From the NCBI GenBank assembly GCA_946529195.1, contig CAMMZE010000031.1, positions 1 through 8,729 of the forward strand: a DNA stretch of 8,729 nt, given 5' to 3'. The notes under the pieces are model-generated. The model ran no database searches. It worked only from the letters and a program-made list of their open reading frames with translations, and was not told where the DNA came from. The translations under genes and the position numbers were made by a program. Each line of letters starts with the position of its first letter. Positions within the stretch are counted from its first letter, which is position 1. Below are positions 1 through 6,357 of the stretch, piece by piece. The DNA is from an uncultured Lachnospiraceae bacterium (GTDB lineage Bacteria > Bacillota_A > Clostridia > Lachnospirales > Lachnospiraceae).

Positions 1-625
1 AACTGGTGTTTTTATACAGCATCGATGCCACAAAGAATACGAAAATGATCTTGGCCAGCTCTGAAGGCTGAAAACCGATTCCCGCGATTGAGATCCAGTT
101 TCTGGCCCCGTAGACGGATTCGCCGAAGACAAATACCGACCCTACAACCAGAAGGCCCAGAACGCCGTAAAAGATTCCCAGACGGCTGAGCACGCTGATC
201 TTATCTATCATGACAGGCACGATCAGACTCAGCAGAACAGATACAACTGCGATCATAAACTGCTTGACCGCAAGTGCAAAATCCAGCCTGGTCAGCATGC
301 AGAAGCCGATCATGAGCAGGAAAAACATATTATTGATCAGCAGCCTGGACGCATTCTTATACAGATTGCTGTAGAGAAACAAGGCAACCTGAAAGAAACA
401 GAACTGAGCGATGTAAAAGAGTATCATCATCACCGTTGGTCTGTTCATGATAATCACGATATTCAAAAGCAGATGAATCAGAAGCATGATCACATTCTGT
501 CCGATGTAGATCTTTCTCTGCCTCTGCTCTGATTTCACATTAAATACGGTAAAACACCGGAGGGTGTAGACGGCGATCAGCAGGACCGCCAGGTATTTTA
601 CCACCTGTGTCACGATGGAAAGCAT
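1..625 (-). CDS. SEDS-family (FtsW/RodA/SpoVE) peptidoglycan polymerase, N-terminal part
   Basis: Partial gene: 208 complete codons from an ATG at 625, running off the left edge. SEDS proteins are multi-pass membrane glycosyltransferases that polymerise lipid II into glycan strands, usually with a class B penicillin-binding protein. The translation is strongly hydrophobic, with apparent membrane segments near residues 8-25, 42-60, 64-84, 97-113, 118-140, 148-168 and 190-204. The family signature is clear: GARNW at 173-177, followed by QPSELAK at 186-192. This motif lies later than I would expect in typical FtsW or RodA, which implies extra N-terminal membrane segments. The start is supported by a GAGGAG Shine-Dalgarno at 636-641 inside the end of the upstream gene. 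The start lies 2 nt after that gene's stop, so the two are almost certainly cotranscribed. The sequence does not say whether it acts in division, elongation or sporulation. The C-terminal half and any partner PBP lie outside the window. Confidence 0.92.
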   Translation of the reverse strand, partial: MLSIVTQVVKYLAVLLIAVYTLRCFTVFNVKSEQRQRKIYIGQNVIMLLIHLLLNIVIIMNRPTVMMILFYIAQFCFFQVALFLYSNLYKNASRLLINNMFFLLMIGFCMLTRLDFALAVKQFMIAVVSVLLSLIVPVMIDKISVLSRLGIFYGVLGLLVVGSVFVFGESVYGARNWISIAGIGFQPSELAKIIFVFFVASMLYKNTS

Positions 626-627
626 AG

Positions 628-2985
628 TTATTCCACTCCTCGTTTATAATGTCCCTTTGTATGCTCCGGCAGATCCTCGGGGCGCACGGCTTTGCCTGCA
701 GCGGCTTCCTCAAAGAGCCGCAGGATCTGTGAGACTTCTTCCCTTGTCTCCTGCAAAAACTGCAGCCGGACAGCTGCCGGTCTGCGGCCTTTCCCGCCTG
801 CCGCCTCCGGCAGACATAAAGGGACAGAGTTATATATGATATTATAACAGCCGCTGCAAACATTGCGGACCGGGAAGCGCATATGCATCCTGTCCTCCAG
901 CTGCAGCCATCCCGGCTGATGTGTACATCCGAAATGATTCTTCTGCTGGCACTGAGCTGTGATCATGAGCGGTATCCGCCCGTAGGCGATCATCTCGCCC
1001 TGACTATAATCTGCCAGATTTTCCAGTTCCCGCCTGTTTAGTTCCACAGGAAGAGTAAATCCGTCAAAGCAGGACCGGATCAGTCGGCCTGCTGTATCAT
1101 TCATGGCATAGATCCCGTAATCTGCAAGGACAGGAAGGGTATTCCCCAGCTTCTCAAGAGCCAGAAAAGCATCCATATTTCTGACCAGATAGCCGTCCGG
1201 GGCAAATCTGCTCAGGCCTTTGAGCCGCTTTTCCAGCTTTTCTCTCTGATCCAGTCTCCAGACATGCGCAAGAGCTGGATAAAACTGGCGGCCTGCTGCA
1301 TGTATCATAGCAGCTGCCTCTTCCATCCAGGCATCATCATCTTCTGCGTTGACATAGATTCTGCCTGCGCGCGGATGACATAAGACCTCCTTCAGCTGCT
1401 CCCTGTCAGAAACCAGCACAGAAAGAAATGCATCTGACTGCCTGATCTGGTCCTTCTTCACTTCGGATTCGCCGGGATTCACAGGAACAGGATTTCTGCG
1501 GAAACCCTGATAAAGCACTTCCTCATAGGAGGAAAGCGCTTTTCTGCGCAATTCATTGATCTCCGGAATTGGCATAAAAATGCCATCGTCCAGGTTGACC
1601 TTTAGACTGTCAAAAGCAAAGGGTGTGGATCCCGTTTTTCTAAGTCTGCTTTCGATCTCTTCTGCCGTAAGCGGCCTCTTAACCGCCGGCTGCACACAGC
1701 CTTCGCTTACCTGAACACAGCCTGCTGCTCCGGTTACCGTAAGCTGCGCGGGCTGCCCTAAACGCAGCACTGCCTCTCCCTGCAGAATCTCCTTCGAATC
1801 CTCCCCGCTGACAAAAGGCTCCAGCCGTGCAGAAAGTGCCTTGCTCTGCATGCGCATGACAGGGAACCTGCCCTCCGGAAGCTTACCCTTAACCGGGATC
1901 CGCTGACTGCTGCCCGGTGCTGCATCTGCATTCAGACGAATCTGCTGTCCTCCCGGCAGTTCGATCAGGTCTCCTTTTACAGCCCTTTGGGAAAAAGTAA
2001 TCAGTGCTGAGCCTTTCTGGGCCTTTCCGCTGCCGATCTGCAAGCCGGCATTTCCTGGCCGCTTCATGCTCATCATCTCAGGTCCGTTATGCCGTCTGAA
2101 ATATCCGTCTGTAAATCCGCCCCGGTTAAAGATCTCCAGAAGCTGCTGGCGGTCGTTTTCGCTGACCGAGTAGCCTTCTTTCCCCTTCTCCAGATAGAGA
2201 TCAGCGTATTTTCTGTATAAGGATGCGGTCAGAGCAGCATACTCCGGTCCCTTCATCCTTCCTTCGATCTTAAGAGAATCTGCCCCTGCGCTTATGATAT
2301 CCGGAAGCAGGTCCAGACTGCACAGATCTTTGGGACTGAGCAGATAGCCTTGCTTTTTGCTCCTGCCCCCTTGCAGGGTATAAGGCAGTCTGCATGGCTG
2401 GGCACAGCGGCCGCGGTTTCCGCTCCTGCCTCCGATCATACTGCTCATCAGACACTGGCCCGAATAGCAGCAGCACAGAGCACCGTGCGTGAACACCTCG
2501 ATTTCCAGCCCGGTCTCCTCTTTCATTGCCTTGATCTCCCCAAGGGACAATTCCCTGGGCAGAACAATCCGGCTGATATGAAATCTCTTCAGCCAGTTTG
2601 CATAATCACTTCCATAGACCGTCATCTGGGTGCTTGCGTGCAGCGGCAGATCCGGGAAATGCTCAGCCAGAAACTGCAGAACGCCCAGATCCTGCACCAG
2701 AACCGCATCCAGTCCCTGCCGGTATAAAGGCAGAATATAATCGTAGAGACTTTCGTCTATTTCTTCATTTTTTAAAAGCGTATTGACCGTAAGGTAAAGC
2801 TTCTTCCCATGCAGATGGGCGTAATCGATCGCTTCAAGAAGTCCTTCCTCTTCCGGGTTCTGTGCATACGCACGGGCGCCAAAAAGCCGACCTCCCATAT
2901 AGACTGCGTCTGCGCCTGCCCGAAATGCCGCTTTCATAGCCTGGGCAGAACCCGCCGGTGCCAGTATCTCGATTTTCCTTTCCAT
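628..2985 (-). CDS. Peptidase U32 family protein with DUF3656-type insert (RlhA/TrhP-like RNA hydroxylation factor)
   Basis: A 785-residue U32 protein. The N-terminal domain (about 1-300) begins with EILAPAG and holds the U32 signature around 163-180 (EVFTHGALC...GQC). Further conserved elements are C194/C198 (RGRCAQPC), C222 (KDLC) and SLKIEGRMK at 237-245. A beta-rich region (about 310-385), a DUF3656-like stretch (about 385-490) and a second large domain follow. The second domain has its own cysteines: C679, C687, C710, C713 and C724. Known relatives are E. coli RlhA (23S rRNA C2501 hydroxylation) and TrhP (tRNA U34 hydroxylation). In the U32 proteins UbiU/UbiV, equivalent N-terminal cysteines bind a 4Fe-4S cluster. 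Length and the DUF3656-like part favour the RlhA side, so I infer rRNA modification rather than proteolysis. There is no signal peptide, so it should be cytoplasmic. The ATG start has a GAGGG Shine-Dalgarno close upstream. It follows the zapA terminator and probably forms an operon with the SEDS gene. Confidence 0.93.
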   Translation of the reverse strand: MERKIEILAPAGSAQAMKAAFRAGADAVYMGGRLFGARAYAQNPEEEGLLEAIDYAHLHGKKLYLTVNTLLKNEEIDESLYDYILPLYRQGLDAVLVQDLGVLQFLAEHFPDLPLHASTQMTVYGSDYANWLKRFHISRIVLPRELSLGEIKAMKEETGLEIEVFTHGALCCCYSGQCLMSSMIGGRSGNRGRCAQPCRLPYTLQGGRSKKQGYLLSPKDLCSLDLLPDIISAGADSLKIEGRMKGPEYAALTASLYRKYADLYLEKGKEGYSVSENDRQQLLEIFNRGGFTDGYFRRHNGPEMMSMKRPGNAGLQIGSGKAQKGSALITFSQRAVKGDLIELPGGQQIRLNADAAPGSSQRIPVKGKLPEGRFPVMRMQSKALSARLEPFVSGEDSKEILQGEAVLRLGQPAQLTVTGAAGCVQVSEGCVQPAVKRPLTAEEIESRLRKTGSTPFAFDSLKVNLDDGIFMPIPEINELRRKALSSYEEVLYQGFRRNPVPVNPGESEVKKDQIRQSDAFLSVLVSDREQLKEVLCHPRAGRIYVNAEDDDAWMEEAAAMIHAAGRQFYPALAHVWRLDQREKLEKRLKGLSRFAPDGYLVRNMDAFLALEKLGNTLPVLADYGIYAMNDTAGRLIRSCFDGFTLPVELNRRELENLADYSQGEMIAYGRIPLMITAQCQQKNHFGCTHQPGWLQLEDRMHMRFPVRNVCSGCYNIIYNSVPLCLPEAAGGKGRRPAAVRLQFLQETREEVSQILRLFEEAAAGKAVRPEDLPEHTKGHYKRGVE

Positions 2986-3007
2986 GCTTTTCCCTCACGA
3001 TTTCTTA

Positions 3008-3035
3008 AGAATAGTCCGCATCCGGAACCGCAAAA
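3008..3035 (-). promoter_or_regulatory. Weak candidate promoter for the U32-SEDS pair
   Basis: On the minus strand TTTTGC (3030-3035) and TATTCT (3008-3013) are separated by 16 nt, just downstream of the zapA terminator and upstream of the U32 start. The -10 box is reasonable but the -35 box is poor and overlaps the terminator T-tract. The case rests mainly on the need for a promoter after a strong terminator. Read-through from zapA is the alternative. Confidence 0.25.
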
Positions 3036-3065
3036 AACAAAAGTGCCTCCGTCAAGGCACTTTTG
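3032..3065 (-). terminator. Rho-independent terminator after zapA
   Basis: A perfect 11-bp inverted repeat (3038-3048 with 3055-3065, arms built on AAAAGTGCC and GGCACTTTT) surrounds a 6-nt loop. Read on the minus strand it is followed at once by six T residues (3037-3032). It starts 8 nt after the zapA stop codon. There is no T-run beyond the stem on the plus strand, so it is directional. It should separate zapA from the U32-SEDS genes, at least in part. Confidence 0.88.
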
Positions 3066-3073
3066 AATCGCTG

Positions 3074-3478
3074 TTATGAATGCTGTGCGGCGGATGCTTC
3101 CAGTCTGACAATCTGCTTCTGCATCTCCGCAATCTCCTCTCTGAGCCTGGTAATCTCCTTGCCGGCATCCTCAATCTGCACCTGAGCAGAGATCAGCTCA
3201 TGCTTCAGGTCGTACTCCGCCTTATCTTTATCGTCCATGTCGGCTTCCATCTCATCGATTCTCTTTTTCGCCTTAAAATAATCATCTGCTATATTCAGTT
3301 CCAGAAAAATCTTCTGCATATCAGCGCTCATGCGCTTGTATCCCTGGAGCTGGTTTAATTCTTTGATCTTATTATTCAGATAAGAAGCAATCTTCTGCAG
3401 ATACTCCTCACTCTCATATCCACTGAGCGTATAGATCTTGCCGCCGATAAGGACTTTTGAATCTGTCCTGGATGACAT
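3074..3478 (-). CDS. zapA: Cell division protein ZapA
   Basis: A 134-residue ZapA. ZapA binds FtsZ and promotes bundling of its filaments in the cytokinetic ring. The N-terminal ZapA domain is recognisable (about residues 6-85, with KVLIGGKIYTLSGYESEEYL near 8-27, then ASYLNNKI). A long charged heptad-like stretch (about 65-130) should form the coiled coil that mediates dimer and tetramer assembly. The chosen start is the ATG at 3478: an AGGGGGAG Shine-Dalgarno lies 5 nt upstream, and the protein then begins in register with the family. An in-frame TTG at 3520 would add 14 residues, but it overlaps the -10 box of the predicted promoter and has no Shine-Dalgarno. The gene follows ruvB but has its own promoter and terminator, so it is probably a separate transcription unit. 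A ZapA next to ruvAB and a SEDS gene fits a conserved Clostridia neighbourhood, as far as I recall it. Confidence 0.92.
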   Translation of the reverse strand: MSSRTDSKVLIGGKIYTLSGYESEEYLQKIASYLNNKIKELNQLQGYKRMSADMQKIFLELNIADDYFKAKKRIDEMEADMDDKDKAEYDLKHELISAQVQIEDAGKEITRLREEIAEMQKQIVRLEASAAQHS

Positions 3479-3483
3479 CTGTA

Positions 3484-3491
3484 CTCCCCCT
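3484..3491 (-). promoter_or_regulatory. zapA ribosome binding site
   Basis: AGGGGGAG on the minus strand, 5 nt before the ATG at 3478. It decides the start codon against the upstream TTG at 3520, which has no comparable site. Confidence 0.85.
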
Positions 3492-3519
3492 TTTTCACTT
3501 TGCGCCTTTTCTTGATTCA

Positions 3520-3547
3520 ATTATAGCTGATTTTTCGCCAATTACAA
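3520..3547 (-). promoter_or_regulatory. zapA promoter, sigma-A type
   Basis: On the minus strand a perfect TATAAT (3520-3525) is preceded by TTGTAA (3542-3547; 4 of 6 matches to TTGACA) with a 16-nt spacer. It lies between the ruvB stop (3567) and the zapA start, and predicts a leader of roughly 35 nt. This allows zapA to be made independently of the SOS-controlled ruvAB operon. Confidence 0.7.
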
Positions 3548-3566
3548 CAATTTTATTGACACAGGG

Positions 3567-4550
3567 TCAGATACAGTGGCGTATGGCCGCTTCGGTAGCG
3601 ATCCTGCCGCGCGGTGTCCGCTGCAGAAAACCGATCTTGATCAGGTAGGGCTCATAGACCTCTTCCAGCGTCCCTTTGTCTTCTCCCAGTGCTGCAGAAA
3701 GCGTATCCAGTCCGACCGGTCCGCCCCCGAAGCGCTCGATGATCGTCATCAGAATATTGCGGTCTGCCTGGTCCAGCCCGTACTTGTCCACATCCAGAAG
3801 ATCCAGGGCTTCATTGGCAACCTGCTCTGTAATCAGGCCGTCATGAATGACCTGGGCGTAATCTCTCACACGCTTGAGCAGGCGGTTTGCCAGACGCGGC
3901 GTGCCTCTTGACCGCCTTGCAAGCTCCTGCGCACCCCGTTCATCGATCCCAACTCCCAGAACCTGGGCGGAACGCCGGATGATCTCAACCAGTTCTTCAT
4001 TCGAATAAAACTCCAGGCGGCTGACTACGCCGAAACGGTCTCTTAAAGGAGCTGTAAGCAGTCCTGCCCGTGTCGTTGCGCCAACCAGGGTGAACCTGGG
4101 CAGATCCAGGCGGATAGACTTTGCCGTTGCCCCTTTGCCGATGATGATATCAATGGCATAATCCTCCATAGCCGGATAAAGGACTTCCTCTACCTGCCTG
4201 CTGAGCCTGTGGATCTCATCAATAAAGAGGACATCCCCCTCGCCCAGGCCGTTTAAAATGGCCGCAATATCTCCCGGCTTTTCAATGGCCGGACCGGAAG
4301 TGACTTTGATATGGACTCCCATCTCGTTGGCAATAATGCTGGCCAGAGTCGTCTTTCCCAGACCGGGAGGCCCGTAAAAGAGCACGTGGTCCAAAGGCTC
4401 TCCTCTCTTTAATGCGGCATCCATATAGATCCGCAGCATCTCTCTGGTCCTTGCCTGTCCGATATAATCTTTCAGATACTGAGGACGGAGATGATTTTCA
4501 ATTTTGATATCATCATCCGACATCTCTGTCGTAATAATTCTCTTTGCCAT
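3567..4550 (-). CDS. ruvB: Holliday junction branch migration ATPase RuvB
   Basis: A 327-residue AAA+ motor. As a hexameric ring it pumps DNA through the RuvA-bound Holliday junction during recombinational repair. Visible motifs are Walker A GPPGLGKT (60-67), Walker B LFIDE (108-112) followed by IH, sensor-1 region GATTRAG (157-163), and the arginine finger in APLRDRFG (R170). [19 protein letters not shown] follows near 215-233 in the sensor-2 region, and a C-terminal winged-helix DNA-binding domain begins at about 250 ([11 protein letters not shown]). Length is normal for the family and no key residue is missing. The ATG follows the ruvA stop by 10 nt. Its Shine-Dalgarno (TTAGGA) overlaps the ruvA stop codon, which implies translational coupling. 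Transcription should come from the LexA-controlled promoter before ruvA. Confidence 0.98.
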   Translation of the reverse strand: MAKRIITTEMSDDDIKIENHLRPQYLKDYIGQARTREMLRIYMDAALKRGEPLDHVLFYGPPGLGKTTLASIIANEMGVHIKVTSGPAIEKPGDIAAILNGLGEGDVLFIDEIHRLSRQVEEVLYPAMEDYAIDIIIGKGATAKSIRLDLPRFTLVGATTRAGLLTAPLRDRFGVVSRLEFYSNEELVEIIRRSAQVLGVGIDERGAQELARRSRGTPRLANRLLKRVRDYAQVIHDGLITEQVANEALDLLDVDKYGLDQADRNILMTIIERFGGGPVGLDTLSAALGEDKGTLEEVYEPYLIKIGFLQRTPRGRIATEAAIRHCI

Positions 4551-4560
4551 ATTTCAATTC

Positions 4561-5166
4561 CTAAAATCTGATAATTTCTTTCAGTGCCTGCCTGAGAAGT
4601 TCTTCCTCCTCCATGGCATCTGCGCCGGAAACACTCTTAACCGCCCGCAGGGCATCTGACCTGCTGTATCCCAGTGAAACAAGGGCAAGTACAACTTCCT
4701 TGCCGGCTGCGGGATCTGCCGCTGCCTGTACCTGTTCCCCTTCGCCTGTCTCCAGAACATCTTCCAGATTCATCTTATCCTTCAACTCGATGATCAGACG
4801 CTTGGCAGTCTTGGCTCCGATTCCCGGAGCTCTGGTAATGGACTTGACATCTTCTGCCAGAATGGCCATGCGAAGCTGAGATGCAGATAATGCGGAAAGA
4901 ATGCCAAGCGCGCCGCGCGGGCCCACTCCGCTGACTGTGAGAAGCTGCTTAAATACTGTCAGATCATCGCGCCGGAGAAATCCGTACAGTCCGATCACAT
5001 CCTCACGGACATACAAATATGTATAGATCATCACCGGATCGCCGATTCCCGGCAGTGCCGATGCATCCGATGTTGTCACTTGCGCTTCATAGCCGACGCC
5101 GCCAACATCAATCACCGCGAAATCCTCACCTTTAGCGGCAAGTTCTCCCCGTAAAAAAGCTATCAT
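4561..5166 (-). CDS. ruvA: Holliday junction branch migration protein RuvA
   Basis: A 201-residue RuvA, the tetrameric protein that binds four-way junctions and loads RuvB rings. Domain I is an OB fold (about 1-62, with DVGGVGYEAQV at 20-30 and LYVREDVIGLYGF at 51-63). Domain II has two helix-hairpin-helix motifs: LLTVSGVGPRGALGIL (75-90) and ITRAPGIGAKTAKRLI (110-125). An acidic flexible linker (about 133-152) leads to domain III (about 153-201, LVSLGYSRSDALRAV), which contacts RuvB. The ATG at 5166 has an AAGGAG Shine-Dalgarno at 5173-5178 with 6-nt spacing. It is first in the ruvAB operon and divergent from the MrfB-like gene. No ruvC is seen next to it; the resolvase must be encoded elsewhere. 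Confidence 0.98.
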   Translation of the reverse strand: MIAFLRGELAAKGEDFAVIDVGGVGYEAQVTTSDASALPGIGDPVMIYTYLYVREDVIGLYGFLRRDDLTVFKQLLTVSGVGPRGALGILSALSASQLRMAILAEDVKSITRAPGIGAKTAKRLIIELKDKMNLEDVLETGEGEQVQAAADPAAGKEVVLALVSLGYSRSDALRAVKSVSGADAMEEEELLRQALKEIIRF

Positions 5167-5195
5167 GTTATTCTCCTTGTATACGTACTGTAACT

Positions 5196-5224
5196 ATCAT
5201 ACCACGAACTTCTGTTCTTTTCCA
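5196..5224 (-). promoter_or_regulatory. ruvAB promoter
   Basis: On the minus strand the -10 box TATGAT (5196-5201) carries an extended -10 TG (TGG, 5202-5204). With a 17-nt spacer the -35 position is TGGAAA (5219-5224; 4 of 6 matches to TTGACA). Transcription would begin about 20-25 nt before the ruvA ATG. The spacer is occupied by the LexA box. Confidence 0.65.
5205..5218. promoter_or_regulatory. LexA (SOS) operator in the ruvAB promoter
   Basis: CGAACTTCTGTTCT matches the Gram-positive LexA palindrome CGAAC-N4-GTTCG at 9 of its 10 defined positions; only the last base differs. It lies between the -10 and -35 boxes of the ruvA promoter, where a bound repressor would block RNA polymerase. 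Damage control of ruvAB is known in Bacillus subtilis and other bacteria, so sequence and context agree. Its edge is 16 bp from the -35 box of the divergent gene, so an effect there is possible but less certain. Confidence 0.8.
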
Positions 5225-5234
5225 TGTAATAAAG

Positions 5235-5263
5235 TTGAAAAATATATGAAAGTTTTCTATACT
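5235..5263 (+). promoter_or_regulatory. Promoter of the MrfB-like gene
   Basis: TTGAAA (5235-5240) and TATACT (5258-5263) with a 17-nt spacer, each matching the sigma-A consensus at 5 of 6 positions. A start near 5270 gives a leader of about 30 nt before the ATG at 5301. It does not overlap the ruvA promoter; the two are back to back. Confidence 0.7.
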
Positions 5264-5287
5264 GTATATAACACTTTTGATGATGTC

Positions 5288-5295
5288 GGGAGGTG
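5288..5295 (+). promoter_or_regulatory. Ribosome binding site of the MrfB-like gene
   Basis: GGGAGGTG ends 5 nt before the ATG at 5301. It selects that ATG over an in-frame TTG at 5277, which would sit almost on the predicted transcription start with no leader. Confidence 0.85.
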
Positions 5296-5300
5296 TCTGC

Positions 5301-6350
5301 ATGGAAGAAATCAGATCCAAATGGAGCGCAGAAGGATGCATGTATGTGCCGGAAAATACCCTTTTGCTCAATGTTGAGACAACGGGTCTTAGGACCTCTT
5401 CTTCCTTTGTATGCATGATTTCTGCCGCATACAAGACCGATGATGAGATGGACTGCATCACCTGGCTTGCCGGCAGCAGAATGGATGAAAAAGCAATGCT
5501 GCTCCGTCTGCAGGACCTGGCTGGCTCCTTCCCTGTCCTTCTGTCTTATGGCGGGAATTCTTTTGCCTTTCGCTTCCTGGCAGACCGTTTTGACATTTAC
5601 AGTGAAGAAGCCCTTTTCCCCGGCAAGCAGCTGACAGATCTGCAAAAATCATTCCGGCCTCTTTTGCATATCCTGCCCCTGACCCATCTGAAAAAGGCAG
5701 AGATCGAATCCTTTCTGTCCTTTTCCCGCAGAGGAATCCGAACCGGCAGAGAGCTGATTCCCGTCTTTGAAACATGGGAACGGCAGAAAGATCTTTCTGC
5801 CAGGGATGCTCTTGTTCTGCATGCCAAGGAAGATATCCATTTTCTCTGCCAGGTCTGCAAACTGCATTCTTATCTGGATTTTCTCCATGGAAAATGGGAG
5901 TCTGCCGCCTGCTCAGAGACAGCAGAAGGTATTCTCTTTTCTGTGTCTTTGTCTGCTCCGGTCCCCCGGCCTGTCTCCTGGCAGAATAGCTTTGCCAGTT
6001 TCCATCTTGAGGGGAAAACCGGCCAGGCTCTTACTGCGCCTTATTACGGAAGGCTTCGTTATTTTCTGCCGGGTCCCTGCAATGACTATTATTATCTGCC
6101 GGAGGAGGATACCGCCATTCACCGCAGCGTCGCCCAATTCGTAGACCGCAGCAAGCGTGTCAAGGCCACTCCGGACACCTGTTATGTTAATCGGGAGGGA
6201 ATCTTTCTTCCTGTTCCTGCCGCTTTCCCGGGCCCCCATTTTTCTGAATCCAGAAAAGCGGATCTTTCTTACACACAGTATGAGAAAGAAAAATGGCAGC
6301 AGGATACTTCCCTTGCCGGGAAATACCTCACTGCCATAGTCTCTGACTAA
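5301..6350 (+). CDS. RNase H-fold exonuclease-like protein (YprB/MrfB type), apparently degenerate active site
   Basis: A 349-residue cytoplasmic protein. The N-terminal half resembles the RNase_H_2 / YprB family of DEDD exonucleases. B. subtilis YprB (MrfB) works with helicase YprA (MrfA) in mitomycin lesion repair. Family landmarks are LLLNVETTGL (21-30), LSYGGNSFAFRFL (81-93), LTDL (111-114), a RRGIRTGRELIP stretch (143-154) and LHAKEDIHFL (173-182). Two of the expected acidic residues differ: the usual D-x-E is N24-V25-E26, and the usual Asp of the YNGxxFD motif is A89. E26 and D178 remain. The C-terminal half (about 205-349) holds YYYLPEEDTAIHRSVAQFVD and then a Cys-Tyr motif. It resembles the tail of related Clostridia proteins as far as I remember, and its function is unknown to me. 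No helicase partner is adjacent. The start is set by the Shine-Dalgarno at 5288-5295. The fold call is fairly secure; activity is doubtful. Confidence 0.8.
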   Translation: MEEIRSKWSAEGCMYVPENTLLLNVETTGLRTSSSFVCMISAAYKTDDEMDCITWLAGSRMDEKAMLLRLQDLAGSFPVLLSYGGNSFAFRFLADRFDIYSEEALFPGKQLTDLQKSFRPLLHILPLTHLKKAEIESFLSFSRRGIRTGRELIPVFETWERQKDLSARDALVLHAKEDIHFLCQVCKLHSYLDFLHGKWESAACSETAEGILFSVSLSAPVPRPVSWQNSFASFHLEGKTGQALTAPYYGRLRYFLPGPCNDYYYLPEEDTAIHRSVAQFVDRSKRVKATPDTCYVNREGIFLPVPAAFPGPHFSESRKADLSYTQYEKEKWQQDTSLAGKYLTAIVSD

Positions 6351-6357
6351 GCCATCT

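Noticed and set aside
628..2985. U32 protein as a secreted collagenase-type protease
   Set aside because: There is no signal peptide or classical protease motif. Cysteine pattern and domain make-up match the U32 proteins now linked to RNA hydroxylation, so the old peptidase name is probably misleading.
3038..3065. Inverted repeat as a transposon end or attachment site
   Set aside because: It is a single copy with a 6-nt loop and a T-run on the transcribed strand right after a stop codon, which fits a terminator. No integrase or transposase is near.
3479..3520. N-terminal extension of ZapA from a TTG at 3520
   Set aside because: The TTG overlaps the predicted TATAAT box and lacks a Shine-Dalgarno. 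The ATG at 3478 has a strong one, and the family domain starts there.
5277..5300. TTG start adding eight residues to the MrfB-like protein
   Set aside because: It lies almost at the predicted transcription start with no ribosome binding site. GGGAGGTG clearly serves the ATG at 5301.
5163..5645. Minus-strand open frame of 160 codons upstream of ruvA
   Set aside because: It overlaps the divergent promoters and the MrfB-like gene, shows no domain, and conflicts with two well-supported transcription units.
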